A stretch of DNA of 64,000 nt from Rhodobacterales bacterium 52_120_T64. Lineage in GTDB: Bacteria; Pseudomonadota; Alphaproteobacteria; Rhodobacterales; Rhodobacteraceae. Shown piece after piece: positions 54,224 through 63,576 of the stretch. Made by a program: the position numbers and the translations under genes. Position 1 is the first letter of the stretch; each line of letters opens with the position of its first letter. Under the pieces are notes generated by a model. The model searched no databases. It was given only the letters and a program-made list of their open reading frames with translations, and was not told where the DNA came from. The stretch covers positions 62,001 to 126,000 of the forward strand of contig MABA01000011.1 in the NCBI GenBank assembly GCA_002162875.1, read 5' to 3'.

Positions 54224-54724
54224 ATTTACCTCTTCCTGGTGATTTGCCCGATAATTTATTCGAGCATGCACCGATCTTATGACCGGAGCGATTCTGTACG
54301 CAGCCAACTGGACCGCGACACTGACAGTTTGAACAACTCTTGAGCGTTTGGTCAAGAGAGACGCAAAACGAACATTTAAGTCATTACCACTGACCCTTAT
54401 GGAAATTTGGCATACGAATACGGCAAATGATCGGTTCTTGACAGTGACTTCTATTCAATTCGTGCAGGAGATTCTTATGAGAAAGGCGAGCGTAGCTAGG
54501 GATGCAGGCGGCGGGGGTCTCGGCGCTTGCCCACCATATTCAAAAAAAGAATTTGGTCACATATAGGTCAGCATCTACGACCCAATCAACCCAATCGACC
54601 AGTTGATGTATTACATCACGATTCGAAATGTTTTTGCAAATTTTTGAAAAAAATCCGAATGGAGTCGGATACGCGACAGTTTAATGTCGCATAGGGGTAC
54701 TCGAATACGGGTTACAGGAAGCAA
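54224..54724. other. Long intergenic region upstream of aapJ
   Basis: 501 bases without a convincing gene. It holds the aapJ promoter side, CTCTTGA/TCAAGAG as an inverted repeat (54337-54358), the perfect palindrome TGATGTATTACATCA (54604-54618), and the ATP12 operon terminator (54646-54670). A GCGACA/TGTCGC hairpin follows at about 54674-54691. A 29-codon frame at 54477 has AGGAG in front but no other support. Confidence 0.55.
54646..54670 (-). terminator. Rho-independent terminator of the rarA-ATP12 operon
   Basis: ATCCGA (54653-54658) pairs with TCGGAT (54665-54670). On the minus strand the stem is followed by a run of seven T (TTTTTTT, with ATTTTTTTC). It lies about 55 bases past the ATP12 stop. 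Confidence 0.85.
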
Positions 54725-55438
54725 TCAAGCCCGATCAAGCAAGTCCATCAATACTGCAGCTTTTTCGAAATCGGATCGTTTGACTTCAGCTGCAGCGCTG
54801 GCCGCTTCGTCCACGCCCCATTGTTCCTCTTGCCACGTCTCATCTATGCGAGAAAGTGGCCAAACCACGTCTACACTCAGGTGTTTGGTCGCAACAGCCA
54901 GCCCCAAAACCAACGAGCCAGAGATGGTCACGAGGTCGTGTAACGCTGTTAACCGCCAAGGGTCATAAGCAGAAACCACAGCGCGCAGTTTGGCTTGGCC
55001 TTCCGCAGGTTGAGGAACATGCATAATCCCAGCCGTTGCAATCAGATCGACATCGTACTTTTGCAACATCCAGTTCAGCATGGGATCCCACGCCTTAGCT
55101 TGCCGGCCGACAAGTTCTTTTGGACCGTCCGCGCGGTAACACAGTAGGTCCGTACCGCCGTATTCAGCCAGCATTGCGGCAACCGCAGAATGATCAATAA
55201 CGACTTTGTCGAGTGTCGCATTAGCGCAACGCGTCAAATGCATTTCGAGAGGGTTAATCGTTTCCTTAACGGCTTCCCATTCCGCGGCAATTCCTTCAGC
55301 GACAGCCATAGTCGGCGCCAGCATTGATGCCTTTAGCGGCGTCTTTAATTGCTTGTCGTCCAGAAATATTCCGTATCCTGATGTCTCCGGACGCACAGAT
55401 ACTTCTTTCCAAAACCGTTTTTGTAAGGCTGTATTCAT
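54725..55438 (-). CDS. ATP12-family F1-ATPase assembly chaperone
   Basis: A 237-residue ATP12 family chaperone that in mitochondria and alphaproteobacteria helps assemble the alpha subunit of F1-ATPase. Typical segments are KRFWKEVSVRP, GYGIFLDDKQLKTPLKA, AEWEAVKETINPLEMHLTRCANATLD and the C-terminal QWGVDEAASAAAEVKRSDFEKA. The ATG at 55438 overlaps the HAD stop (ATGA). Last gene of the rarA-crcB-rluC-HAD-ATP12 operon. Confidence 0.93.
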   Translation of the reverse strand: MNTALQKRFWKEVSVRPETSGYGIFLDDKQLKTPLKASMLAPTMAVAEGIAAEWEAVKETINPLEMHLTRCANATLDKVVIDHSAVAAMLAEYGGTDLLCYRADGPKELVGRQAKAWDPMLNWMLQKYDVDLIATAGIMHVPQPAEGQAKLRAVVSAYDPWRLTALHDLVTISGSLVLGLAVATKHLSVDVVWPLSRIDETWQEEQWGVDEAASAAAEVKRSDFEKAAVLMDLLDRA

Positions 55439-56121
55439 GATCCCACCTGCCAAATATTTTCCAGCGTCGCATCCAGTTCCGCATATCCATCGATGATATA
55501 ATCGGGCGCAGCTGCTTTGATCCGGTCAAGCGGGTGGTATCCCCAGCTAACCCCTACCGTTGCGAACCCGGCCGCTTTGCCCATTGCGATGTCAAATTCG
55601 GTGTCGCCGATCATAACCGCATGCGCTGCCTCGGCGCCCGTATCGCTTAACGCTTGAAGCAACATTGACGGGTTTGGTTTGGATGGATGGAAGTCCGCCG
55701 TCTGATGCGTCACAAAAAAATGTCCGATCCCGTGGGAGGCATATGCATGATCTAACCCACGCCGCGCTTTGCCCGTAGCCACACCAAGCAAAGTTGAATC
55801 TTGCCGATGCAAGCGTTCCAGCGCTGCCATTGCGCCTGGATACATCGGCGCCGCAGCTTCCGCACCGCTTTCCGCACGCATTTCGATAAAGCTATTGCGA
55901 TAAGCCTCGACGCCTGCGGTGATTTCAATTGGCGAAAGCTCCGGTGCGATAGTTGCCACAACATTGTCCAACGACAAACCGATGCTCTGTCGAACTCGCT
56001 CTGCCGTTGGCTCTGGAAAACCAAGTTTTGCAAACGCACGCCGCATCGCCTCGATTATCACATCCTGACTATCAATCAGGGTGCCGTCCATATCGAACAC
56101 AACAAGGCGAAGCGGACTCAT
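55435..56121 (-). CDS. HAD-IA hydrolase, phosphoglycolate-phosphatase-like
   Basis: A 228-residue haloacid-dehalogenase-type phosphatase. Motif I is FDMDGTLIDS, motif III the lysine in FHPSKPNP, and motif IV GDTEFDIAMGKAAG. The small alpha-helical cap places it in subfamily IA, near Gph/pyrophosphatase types; the substrate is unknown. Its ATG overlaps the rluC stop and its stop overlaps the ATP12 start. Confidence 0.9.
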   Translation of the reverse strand: MSPLRLVVFDMDGTLIDSQDVIIEAMRRAFAKLGFPEPTAERVRQSIGLSLDNVVATIAPELSPIEITAGVEAYRNSFIEMRAESGAEAAAPMYPGAMAALERLHRQDSTLLGVATGKARRGLDHAYASHGIGHFFVTHQTADFHPSKPNPSMLLQALSDTGAEAAHAVMIGDTEFDIAMGKAAGFATVGVSWGYHPLDRIKAAAPDYIIDGYAELDATLENIWQVGS

Positions 56122-57167
56122 TCGTGAATCGCGAACGGGTCTTTTGGGGCCCACTTCAGGTTCCAGTTAAAGAAATCCCAAGTGCGTTGCATGTGATCCG
56201 GCAGATCGGCCTCGAAGAATAACTCTTTGCCAGTGCGTGGATGCTTGAATTTGATCGAGCGGGCATGCAGGTGCATTTTCTTGGAGATCACACCACCAAG
56301 TTGCGAGCCCCATCCTTCACCCTCATTCACTTGCGAAGAGCCACCATATTTGCCATCGCCGGTAATCGGAATACCAATTTCCGCCAAATGCGCGCGCAGC
56401 TGATGCGTACGACCGGTAATCGGCGAAAGGCCCAGCCATGTCGCGCGTTTGCCAACAGTTTCGATAACCACGAAATCCGTCGTCGCGCGTTTGGCACCCG
56501 GCGTTTCGTCAATCTCGCGCGGTGGAATGCAAACCATCTTTTCGCCGGCGCCATGCGGGCCGTGGCCTGCCTGTTTCACCAACCCAAAGCGGATCGTACC
56601 GACCATTTGATCAGGGTGTCCGGCGACCAATGCCCAGTAAATTTTCTGCGTAAACTTGTTGCGAAACGCCATGGTCAACCCTTTGGCAGCCTGCCCGTTT
56701 CGCGCCAACAGCAATATGCCTGACGTGTCTTTGTCTAAGCGATGCACCAACTTCGGCTTGGCCTCTAGTTCATAACGCAACGCTTCAAGCATGCCATCCA
56801 CGTGACGCGTCGTGTTTGTACCGCCCTGCACTGCCAAGCCCGCTGGCTTGTTCAGCACGATAATATCGTCGTCTTTGTAAATCACACAATCCTGAATCAT
56901 CCGCGCATCGGCGTCAGAAACATGTACCCGCTCGGCACGTTGCTTGGCAGCTTCGTCCGGCGTGGGCAGTGGTGGTATGCGAACCGATTGCCCCTCGACC
57001 AAACGGGTAGACGCCTTAACACGCCCGCCTTCAACACGGATTTCACCCTTGCGGCACATCTTTTCGATCCGCCCCTGCGAAACATGCGGGTACACGCGCC
57101 TAAACCAACGATCAAGGCGTTGATCATCACCGTCTGCATCTACTTCGCGAATATGTACGCCACTCAT
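56118..57167 (-). CDS. rluC: RluC/RluD-type 23S rRNA pseudouridine synthase
   Basis: A 349-residue enzyme. An N-terminal S4 RNA-binding domain (QDRLDRWFRR-like, GRIEKMCRKGEIRVEGGRVKASTRL) precedes the catalytic domain with HRLDKDTSGILLLA, whose aspartate is the nucleophile, and GRTHQLRAHL. It modifies uridines in 23S rRNA (exact sites not deducible). It overlaps crcB by four bases on its 5' side and HAD on its 3' side. Confidence 0.93.
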   Translation of the reverse strand: MSGVHIREVDADGDDQRLDRWFRRVYPHVSQGRIEKMCRKGEIRVEGGRVKASTRLVEGQSVRIPPLPTPDEAAKQRAERVHVSDADARMIQDCVIYKDDDIIVLNKPAGLAVQGGTNTTRHVDGMLEALRYELEAKPKLVHRLDKDTSGILLLARNGQAAKGLTMAFRNKFTQKIYWALVAGHPDQMVGTIRFGLVKQAGHGPHGAGEKMVCIPPREIDETPGAKRATTDFVVIETVGKRATWLGLSPITGRTHQLRAHLAEIGIPITGDGKYGGSSQVNEGEGWGSQLGGVISKKMHLHARSIKFKHPRTGKELFFEADLPDHMQRTWDFFNWNLKWAPKDPFAIHE

Positions 57168-57544
57168 GTCAGGCTCCGTGCGATTGTCATTCCAAGGAAT
57201 AGCGCACCGATGGCCAGAACGACTGATCCGCCCATGTATACGCTGGCGCTCGCATAACGCCCACGCTCCAACAAGTAAAGCGAATCGAGCGAATAGGCGG
57301 AAAATGTTGTAAATCCGCCCAATAGTCCCGTCATTAAAAACGGTGCGTATCTTGAGAAACTACCGTCCATTCTTTCCAATAAATAAAACGCTAACAGCCC
57401 CATCAGAAATGAACCGACGACATTGACGAACATCGTGCCATAGGGAAATCCGGCCCCCATCGCGCGCAAAATCATTGTGCCGCTAAGAAATCGCAACGAC
57501 GCCCCGAGCGCACCGCCAAGGGCGACTTGAAGTAATACCGGCAT
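57164..57544 (-). CDS. crcB: Fluoride efflux transporter CrcB/Fluc
   Basis: A 126-residue, four-helix fluoride channel. Motifs are GGALGASLRFL and GLLGGFTTFSAYSLDS, with the F-box phenylalanines in the latter. It works as a dual-topology dimer. The ATG at 57544 lies one base after the rarA stop. No fluoride riboswitch is seen, so it is controlled with the operon. Confidence 0.94.
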   Translation of the reverse strand: MPVLLQVALGGALGASLRFLSGTMILRAMGAGFPYGTMFVNVVGSFLMGLLAFYLLERMDGSFSRYAPFLMTGLLGGFTTFSAYSLDSLYLLERGRYASASVYMGGSVVLAIGALFLGMTIARSLT

Positions 57545-57545
57545 G

Positions 57546-58847
57546 TTAGTCCTTTCGCTTCGCACGCAACTTGGAAAAGTAGTCGAGCCGTTTTTTAAGT
57601 TCCCGCTCGTGCCCACGTTCAACGGGTAAATAATACACGCCGCGCTTCATTGTGTCAGGAAAATAGTTCTGCCCCGAAAAGCCATCTTCGGCGTCGTGGT
57701 CGTACTGATACCCCTCACCAAAGCCGTGATCTTTCATCATTGATGTCGGTGCATTCAAAATATGCTTGGGCGGAGGTTCGGAACCCGTCTGTTTTGCAGC
57801 CGCAACAGCATTTTTGTAGGCAGCATACGACGCATTCGATTTCGGGGCGAGCGCCAGGTACATCACCGCCTGCCCTAATGCCAATTCCCCTTCAGGAGAT
57901 CCGAGCCGTTCATACGTTTGCCACGCATCAAGACATAAACGTTGTGCATCTGGGTCCGCCAGACCGATATCTTCAACAGCCATACGCGTAATACGTCGCG
58001 CTAAATAGCGCGGATCTTCGCCGCCTTGCAGCATTCGCGCGAACCAATACAAGGCGGCATCAGGGTCTGAACCCCTAACAGATTTGTGAAGCGCAGAGAT
58101 GAGGTTGTAATGTTCTTCACCCGATTTGTCGTACTTGGGCGCACGGCGAGACAGGCGTTTAGACAGATCATCACGATCAACTTTGCCCTGCCAGACGAAC
58201 ACCTGTTCAAGTAGGTTAAGCAACGCGCGGCCATCGCCATCAGCCATTTCCATCAACGCATCCCGCGCATCGGCGGTAACAGGCAAGGCTTTGTCCATTT
58301 CCTTTTCGGCGCGCTGGATAAGCAGCTCCATTTCCGCCAATGTGAGGCGGTTAAGGATCATCACCTGTGCGCGGGACAAAACCGCAGAGTTCAGCTCGAA
58401 ACTGGGATTTTCGGTTGTAGCGCCAACGAGAAGAATAGTGCCATCTTCCATATGCGGCAAAAACCCGTCCTGCTGCGCCTTGTTGAAACGGTGTATCTCG
58501 TCGACGAATAGCAACGTACCTTTACCGTTCTGACGGCGGATTTTTGCGGCCTCAAACACTTTGCGCAGGTCCGGCATGCCAGTGAAAATTGCGCTGATCT
58601 GGATAAACGTCAGATCGGTTTCATCAGCCAGAAGACGCGCGATTGTTGTCTTTCCTACGCCGGGTGGTCCCCAAAGGATCAACGACGACAGATTTCCGTG
58701 CAACAACATCTGGCCAAGTGGGCCATCCGACCCGAGAATGTGTTCTTGCCCGATCACTTCCGTCAACGATTTTGGCCGAAGCCGATCGGCTAGCGGACGT
58801 GGAGCGTTGTTGGGCGTTTCGCCTGCGATGTCAAAAAGATCGGCCAT
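57546..58847 (-). CDS. rarA: Replication-associated recombination protein A
   Basis: A 433-residue AAA+ ATPase (MgsA/RarA) related to clamp-loader subunits, acting at stalled replication forks. Walker A is GPPGVGKTT, Walker B LLFVDEIHRF, the arginine finger region NPSFELNSAVLSRAQV. The C-terminal tetramerisation part ends YYLPVERGHERELKKRLDYF. First gene of the five-gene operon. Confidence 0.95.
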   Translation of the reverse strand: MADLFDIAGETPNNAPRPLADRLRPKSLTEVIGQEHILGSDGPLGQMLLHGNLSSLILWGPPGVGKTTIARLLADETDLTFIQISAIFTGMPDLRKVFEAAKIRRQNGKGTLLFVDEIHRFNKAQQDGFLPHMEDGTILLVGATTENPSFELNSAVLSRAQVMILNRLTLAEMELLIQRAEKEMDKALPVTADARDALMEMADGDGRALLNLLEQVFVWQGKVDRDDLSKRLSRRAPKYDKSGEEHYNLISALHKSVRGSDPDAALYWFARMLQGGEDPRYLARRITRMAVEDIGLADPDAQRLCLDAWQTYERLGSPEGELALGQAVMYLALAPKSNASYAAYKNAVAAAKQTGSEPPPKHILNAPTSMMKDHGFGEGYQYDHDAEDGFSGQNYFPDTMKRGVYYLPVERGHERELKKRLDYFSKLRAKRKD

Positions 58848-58889
58848 ATTCCAGACCTACCGCGAAACGTGACAAAGGAAAAGGCGCGT

Positions 58890-60107
58890 CTACTCCACTG
58901 GCAGTGCAAACACGACGACGAGCGCTAGAATAACGGCCAGCAAACTAAACCAGATTGTTTGTTGCATACGTTTATGACCTGTTAACAGTTTTCGCGTCAC
59001 AATAATCGCGATGACGACTTGCATCATGTAATAAAAGGCAAAGGTGCGGGATGCTATGGCGATGACTTCGAATATATCGAACAGCCAGATCAATGCGATC
59101 GAAAATGCGATTAAGACCGGATAGGCCAACCGCTCGGACACACGGTTGCCCGTTTCCTCAACGACTAACCCACCTGCCCCGACAGTGTCCGCGATGCCTG
59201 CGGAAAGTTGGCTCATCAATGCGGCGAAGATTAACAAGAATGGTAAAACCCAAGCCACATTTCCAGAAATGCTAATGATAGCCGTATCGTCTGCAGTTTC
59301 TGCAGGTAGGTAAATCAACACCGGTAGGATCAATGCGACGAATAGCAGGTATATCACAGCGCTTGATACTTGCGCCCACAGCATTGTGCGCGCCCGCATT
59401 GCCGCTGGATAAGACCCGCCTAGATAACGGGATGTTTCAAACCCCTGAACAACCAACAACATACCGCCGAGCATGCGTAGGCGTGTAAGGAGATCCAGCT
59501 CGGATTTAGGAAGATCAGCGTTCCACACTCCGTTGTCGACGTTATAGGCAAGCAGAGCAAACAATAATGCGATGATGATCGCAAGCTTGATAGAAACCGA
59601 AACCGTCTCAACCAGTTCCAGACCTTTCAGGCCTTTGCGCCAACCGACAACACCGATCGAGACGAGAATTGTTGTCGCGAGAATACCTTCGGTGGTGTCG
59701 CCTGCAAAAGGTGTCATAGACAACGCAAAGGAAGCCAGCAGGCGAATGTAAAACGCGACGGATATTATGTAGGCGATACTTAAAGAAACATTGGATATTC
59801 TGGCGGCAAATAGCAGGTTACGAGAACCAATTGGCGTAACTTCAAGTTTTTCGCTATTTCGGATGTTGAAGCGGATTACATGACCAATCGCAAAAGCCAG
59901 AACCACAATAATCAGCATGGCGGCAACAGCGAGGGAACCAGCAACGGCAGCCAGCAGTGGTGCAATAACCAAGAACCCGCTACCTATGATCGAGGCAAGT
60001 GGCGTTACCGTCGCTTGCCACCATGGGTTTTCGCGCACCTTGGGGGCCAGTGAAAATCCGGTCAAAATTAGTGCGACAAGGACAATAGTGCCGTCAAAAA
60101 CTGTCAT
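58890..60107 (-). CDS. APC-fold membrane permease of unknown substrate
   Basis: A 405-residue inner-membrane protein with about eleven predicted helices. The opening GFSLAPKVRENPWWQATVTPLASIIGSGFLVIAPLLAA and IIGSGF echo the first helix of amino-acid/polyamine/organocation transporters, and EAIAxxT-like features are lacking, so the substrate is unknown. It lies between rarA and the rplQ terminator, about 40 bases from rarA, same strand, but no operon is required. Confidence 0.75.
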   Translation of the reverse strand: MTVFDGTIVLVALILTGFSLAPKVRENPWWQATVTPLASIIGSGFLVIAPLLAAVAGSLAVAAMLIIVVLAFAIGHVIRFNIRNSEKLEVTPIGSRNLLFAARISNVSLSIAYIISVAFYIRLLASFALSMTPFAGDTTEGILATTILVSIGVVGWRKGLKGLELVETVSVSIKLAIIIALLFALLAYNVDNGVWNADLPKSELDLLTRLRMLGGMLLVVQGFETSRYLGGSYPAAMRARTMLWAQVSSAVIYLLFVALILPVLIYLPAETADDTAIISISGNVAWVLPFLLIFAALMSQLSAGIADTVGAGGLVVEETGNRVSERLAYPVLIAFSIALIWLFDIFEVIAIASRTFAFYYMMQVVIAIIVTRKLLTGHKRMQQTIWFSLLAVILALVVVFALPVE

Positions 60108-60126
60108 TCACTCACGCCCTCAACAA

Positions 60127-60156
60127 GAAAAAACCCCGGGCGTTAACCCGAGGTTT
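60127..60156 (-). terminator. Rho-independent terminator of the rpoA-rplQ operon
   Basis: AAACCCCGGG (60131-60140) pairs with CCCGAGGTTT (60147-60156) with one G-T-type mismatch, around TTAA-containing loop. Read on the minus strand the stem is followed by TTTTTTCTTG. It lies 32 bases past the rplQ stop. Confidence 0.85.
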
Positions 60157-60187
60157 CAATGTGCGCATCCTTCCGGATAAACGCAAT

Positions 60188-60610
60188 TTATTCGTCAGCG
60201 GCGACTTCTTCAAGCGCAACGCGGGCTTTGTCGCCTGCGCCTTTGGCGTCTACGTCGCGGTCAACAAGCTCGATGATTGCCATCGGTGCCATATCGCCAA
60301 AACGGAAGCCGGCTTTAAGAACGCGGGCATAACCACCGGAACGTTCAGCGTAGCGTGGACCAAGAATGTCGAACAATTTCTTGACGGCATCTTCCTGACG
60401 CATACGCGATTGCGCGATACGACGGGAGTGCAAGTCGCCTTTTTTACCTAGCGTGATCATCTTGTCGATGATGCGCTTCAATTCTTTGGCTTTCGGCAGA
60501 GTCGTTTTGATCTGCTCATGCTCAACCAACGAGCATACCATGTTCGCAAACATCGCTTTGCGGTGTTCGTGTGTACGGTTTAATTTACGGTAACCATTAC
60601 CATGACGCAT
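60188..60610 (-). CDS. rplQ: 50S ribosomal protein L17
   Basis: A 140-residue large-subunit protein. The conserved start [24 protein letters not shown] and [17 protein letters not shown] are present; the C-terminal 25 residues are an alphaproteobacterial extension. It is last in the operon secY-adk-rpsM-rpsK-rpoA-rplQ and follows rpoA by 136 bases with hairpins between. Confidence 0.97.
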   Translation of the reverse strand: MRHGNGYRKLNRTHEHRKAMFANMVCSLVEHEQIKTTLPKAKELKRIIDKMITLGKKGDLHSRRIAQSRMRQEDAVKKLFDILGPRYAERSGGYARVLKAGFRFGDMAPMAIIELVDRDVDAKGAGDKARVALEEVAADE

Positions 60611-60693
60611 TTTCTTAATCCTTCATTTATACTTTGTCTGGCAGCCCATGCGGGTGGAACTACTCTCCTTGGGGCAGTATTGCCCGGATATTC

Positions 60694-60740
60694 CCCGCCA
60701 ACGCGGGCATTTTTATGGGTGCGTGATCTCCCACGCACCC
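60694..60740. other. Hairpins between rpoA and rplQ
   Basis: GGGTGCGTG (60717-60725) and CACGCACCC (60732-60740) form a perfect 9-bp stem with a 6-base loop. Next to it CCCGC (60694-60698) and GCGGG (60703-60707) form a smaller stem. Neither has a T-run in the operon direction, so mRNA stabilising or processing elements are more likely than terminators. Confidence 0.55.
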
Positions 60741-60746
60741 AAATTC

Positions 60747-61763
60747 TTAGAAGTGGTCTTCGAACTTTTTCGCTAGCTCTTCGATGTTGTCTGGTGGCCA
60801 GTCGATGATGTCCATACCAAGGTGCAGACCCATAGTTGTCAGCACTTCTTTGATCTCGTTCAAAGATTTGCGGCCGAAGTTCGGCGTACGCAGCATCTCT
60901 GCTTCGGTTTTCTGGATCAGATCGCCGATGTAAACGATGTTGTCGTTCTTCAGGCAGTTTGCCGAACGTACAGACAATTCCAGTTCGTCCACTTTCTTCA
61001 ACAGAAGAGGGTTGAACTCTAGATCGTCTTCTTCGTCATCACGGCCAGCCGCTTCAGGCTCGTCGAAGTTAACGAATACAGCCAGTTGATCCTGAAGGAT
61101 ACGGGCCGCAAAAGCGATCGCGTCTTCGGAAGAAATCGAACCGTCAGTTTCAACAGTCAATGTCAGCTTGTCATAATCCAGAACCTGACCTTCGCGGGTT
61201 GGTTCAACTTTATAAGAAGCTTTAGTCACTGGCGAGAACAGCGCATCAACAGAAATCAGGCCGATTGGCGCATCTTCTGGGCGGTTCTTGTCTGCAGCTA
61301 CATAACCTTTGCCGGTTTCAACGGTCAGTTCCATGTAAAGCGTCGCGCCATCGTCGAGGTGACAGATAACATGATCTTTGTTCAGGATCTCGATGCCGTT
61401 GGTTTCAGCGATATCGCCAGCCGTTACAACACCCGGGCCTGTTGCGTTAATTGCAACACGTTTCGGGCCTTCGACTTCCATAGAAACCGCAACACCTTTG
61501 AGGTTCAAGACGATGTCGGTAACGTCTTCACGTACACCGGCAACGCTGGAAAACTCGTGCAAGACATTATCAATCTGCACCGACGTGATAGCCGCGCCCT
61601 GAAGCGAGGACAACAAAACGCGACGAAGCGCGTTGCCGAGTGTCAGACCAAAGCCGCGCTCGAGTGGCTCGGCGACAGCCGTTGCCATGCGTAGTGCGTC
61701 TGCGCCGGATTTGATTTCCAGCGACGTTGGGCGGATGAGTTCCTGCCAATTCTTGTGGATCAT
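60747..61763 (-). CDS. rpoA: RNA polymerase alpha subunit
   Basis: A 338-residue subunit that nucleates RNA polymerase assembly and contacts activators and UP elements. The N-terminal dimerisation domain has [25 protein letters not shown]. The acidic linker [15 protein letters not shown] precedes the C-terminal domain with [47 protein letters not shown]. Follows rpsK by 111 bases with a hairpin in the gap. Confidence 0.98.
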   Translation of the reverse strand: MIHKNWQELIRPTSLEIKSGADALRMATAVAEPLERGFGLTLGNALRRVLLSSLQGAAITSVQIDNVLHEFSSVAGVREDVTDIVLNLKGVAVSMEVEGPKRVAINATGPGVVTAGDIAETNGIEILNKDHVICHLDDGATLYMELTVETGKGYVAADKNRPEDAPIGLISVDALFSPVTKASYKVEPTREGQVLDYDKLTLTVETDGSISSEDAIAFAARILQDQLAVFVNFDEPEAAGRDDEEDDLEFNPLLLKKVDELELSVRSANCLKNDNIVYIGDLIQKTEAEMLRTPNFGRKSLNEIKEVLTTMGLHLGMDIIDWPPDNIEELAKKFEDHF

Positions 61764-61830
61764 ATTATGGCCTCCATACTTGTTCCCGACTGGATCCGGT
61801 GGGGAACGCCCGAGGTTTGTAAATAGAATA

Positions 61831-61858
61831 GACTGCGCCCGAAAATGCGGGCGCAGTC
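61831..61858. other. Hairpin between rpsK and rpoA
   Basis: GACTGCGCCCG (61831-61841) and CGGGCGCAGTC (61848-61858) form a perfect 11-bp stem with a 6-base loop. TATTCTATTT follows on the minus strand. A partial terminator or an mRNA-stability element inside the ribosomal operon. Confidence 0.6.
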
Positions 61859-61874
61859 CAGTAGTGAAATGTCG

Positions 61875-62264
61875 TTATACGCGGCGACGCTTTGGTGGGC
61901 GACAGCCGTTGTGGGCCATTGGGGTCACGTCACGGATCGATGTAACGTTCAAACCAATTGCAGCCAACGCACGAAGTGCTGACTCACGACCCGAACCGGG
62001 GCCCTGAACTTCAACTTCAAGCGTTTTCATGCCATGCTCTTGCGCTTTTTTGCCTGCATCTTCGGCAGCCATCTGCGCTGCATAAGGTGTAGACTTACGC
62101 GAGCCTTTGAAACCCATTGTGCCAGCGGAAGACCATGCAATTGCATTGCCCTGTGCGTCAGCGATCAGGATTTTTGTGTTATTGAAAGAAGAGTTAATGT
62201 GCGCAACACCAGTTGAGATGTTCTTGCGGACTTTCTTCTTCATGCGAACTTTTTCACGTGCCAT
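61875..62264 (-). CDS. rpsK: 30S ribosomal protein S11
   Basis: A 129-residue small-subunit protein of the platform near the mRNA exit. Conserved [41 protein letters not shown] and [41 protein letters not shown] are intact. It lies 15 bases after rpsM and has a Shine-Dalgarno AGGGAGG just upstream. Confidence 0.98.
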   Translation of the reverse strand: MAREKVRMKKKVRKNISTGVAHINSSFNNTKILIADAQGNAIAWSSAGTMGFKGSRKSTPYAAQMAAEDAGKKAQEHGMKTLEVEVQGPGSGRESALRALAAIGLNVTSIRDVTPMAHNGCRPPKRRRV

Positions 62265-62279
62265 TAGATCGACCCTCCC

Positions 62280-62648
62280 TTATTTCTTCTTACCAGCAAT
62301 GGCCTTTGCAGGACCTTTGCGAGTACGAGCGTTCGTGCTGGTACGCTGACCACGCACAGGAAGACCACGACGGTGACGCAAGCCACGGTAGCAACCAAGA
62401 TCCATCAGGCGTTTGATGTTCATCTGAACTTCGCGGCGACGGTCGCCTTCAACCTGGTAGTTCGCATCGATGTGCTCGCGGATGGCCAAAACTTCAGCGT
62501 CCGACAATTCGTTAACGCGGCGTGGGCCTTCGATTTTCACAGCTTCGCAGATCGACTCTGCAGACGTGTTGCCGATCCCGTGGATGTAGGTAAGGGCGAT
62601 AACCACCCGTTTGTGTGTGGGGATATTTACCCCTGCAATACGTGCCAA
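62280..62648 (-). CDS. rpsM: 30S ribosomal protein S13
   Basis: A 122-residue small-subunit head protein that contacts the P-site tRNA. The start [26 protein letters not shown] and the tail [27 protein letters not shown] are conserved. It lies 229 bases from adk, with a hairpin between, so a promoter for rpsM-rplQ may lie there. Confidence 0.98.
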   Translation of the reverse strand: MARIAGVNIPTHKRVVIALTYIHGIGNTSAESICEAVKIEGPRRVNELSDAEVLAIREHIDANYQVEGDRRREVQMNIKRLMDLGCYRGLRHRRGLPVRGQRTSTNARTRKGPAKAIAGKKK

Positions 62649-62710
62649 AAATTGGCCTCCATTCTCTCGTTTGCGGCTCCGTCACTCCGGAACCTTTTTT
62701 CACAACTAAA

Positions 62711-62739
62711 GCCCATCGTCCTTACTTAGGCTGATGGGC
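62711..62739 (-). terminator. Hairpin between adk and rpsM (possible attenuator)
   Basis: GCCCATC (62711-62717) and GATGGGC (62733-62739) form a 7-bp stem around a 15-base loop. On the minus strand it is followed by TTTAGTTG, a weak T-tract. It could end part of the secY-adk transcripts before rpsM. Confidence 0.45.
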
Positions 62740-62877
62740 CATTTGCCCATTACTCGGGCCGAGTTTCTTGCGATCCGAATCGGACAACGCAAACACTCAC
62801 CTTTCGGGAAGTTCGCGGATTATAGGAGCATCCACAGCACCGTCAACCCCGATTACCGGGCTGAACGTACAACTGAA

Positions 62878-63576
62878 TTATTTAATTCCAGCCAATTCAC
62901 GAATGCGATCTAGATCCTTTTTACCCTGCTGGTTGTCCAACGCACCACTAACGCGCGCTGCAACTTCGTCGATCTCGCCGAGCCCCTCTACGCGGGACAA
63001 CTGACCGTGCGCATAGTAATACCCGATCAACGGCGACGTATCGCGATAATAAGCCATCAACCGCGTGCGCAAAGATTCTTCGTTGTCGTCAGCGCGACGC
63101 GTAAACTCATGGCTGCTACAATTATCACACTCACCGTCTTTAGTCGGTTTTTTCGTAACATCATGGTAAACAGCCCCACACTTGCTACAAGTATACCGGC
63201 CAGTAATACGCGAAACCAAAGCTTCGTCGTCAACCTTCATCTCAACTACCGCGTGAAGTGTTTGCCCCTTGCTTTCCAACAATACCCCCAGCGCATCAGC
63301 TTGCGCCAAAGTCCGTGGGAAACCATCAAAAATGAAGCCAGCACCGCTGGTATTATTGTCCAGCTGCTCTGCAATAAGACCAATGACGATCTCGTCCGTT
63401 ACCAACTCGCCACGATCCATAACCGCAGCTACCTGCTTGCCCATATCGGTGCCGGACGTACGTGCAGCGCGCAGCATGTCACCCGTGGACAGTTGAACCA
63501 TATCCCGCTCGGCAACCAATCGGTGCGCTTGCGTTCCTTTACCAGCGCCCGGTGGGCCAAGCAGAATTATGTTCAT
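62878..63576 (-). CDS. adk: Adenylate kinase, zinc-binding long-LID type
   Basis: Interconverts ATP + AMP and 2 ADP. The P-loop is GPPGAGKGT (7-15); STGDMLR and [10 protein letters not shown] bind AMP. The LID region carries two CxxC pairs (CSKCGAVYH and CDNCSSHEF), so it binds a structural zinc as in Gram-positive types. 232 residues, a little longer than the usual 217 through a C-terminal helix. Its start overlaps the secY stop (ATGA). Confidence 0.97.
   Translation of the reverse strand: MNIILLGPPGAGKGTQAHRLVAERDMVQLSTGDMLRAARTSGTDMGKQVAAVMDRGELVTDEIVIGLIAEQLDNNTSGAGFIFDGFPRTLAQADALGVLLESKGQTLHAVVEMKVDDEALVSRITGRYTCSKCGAVYHDVTKKPTKDGECDNCSSHEFTRRADDNEESLRTRLMAYYRDTSPLIGYYYAHGQLSRVEGLGEIDEVAARVSGALDNQQGKKDLDRIRELAGIK

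Noticed and set aside
54477-54566. 29-codon frame MRKASVARD... with AGGAG upstream
   Set aside because: Good spacing of the ribosome site, but no similarity, no bias in codons and no neighbour to explain a leader peptide; too weak to list as a gene.
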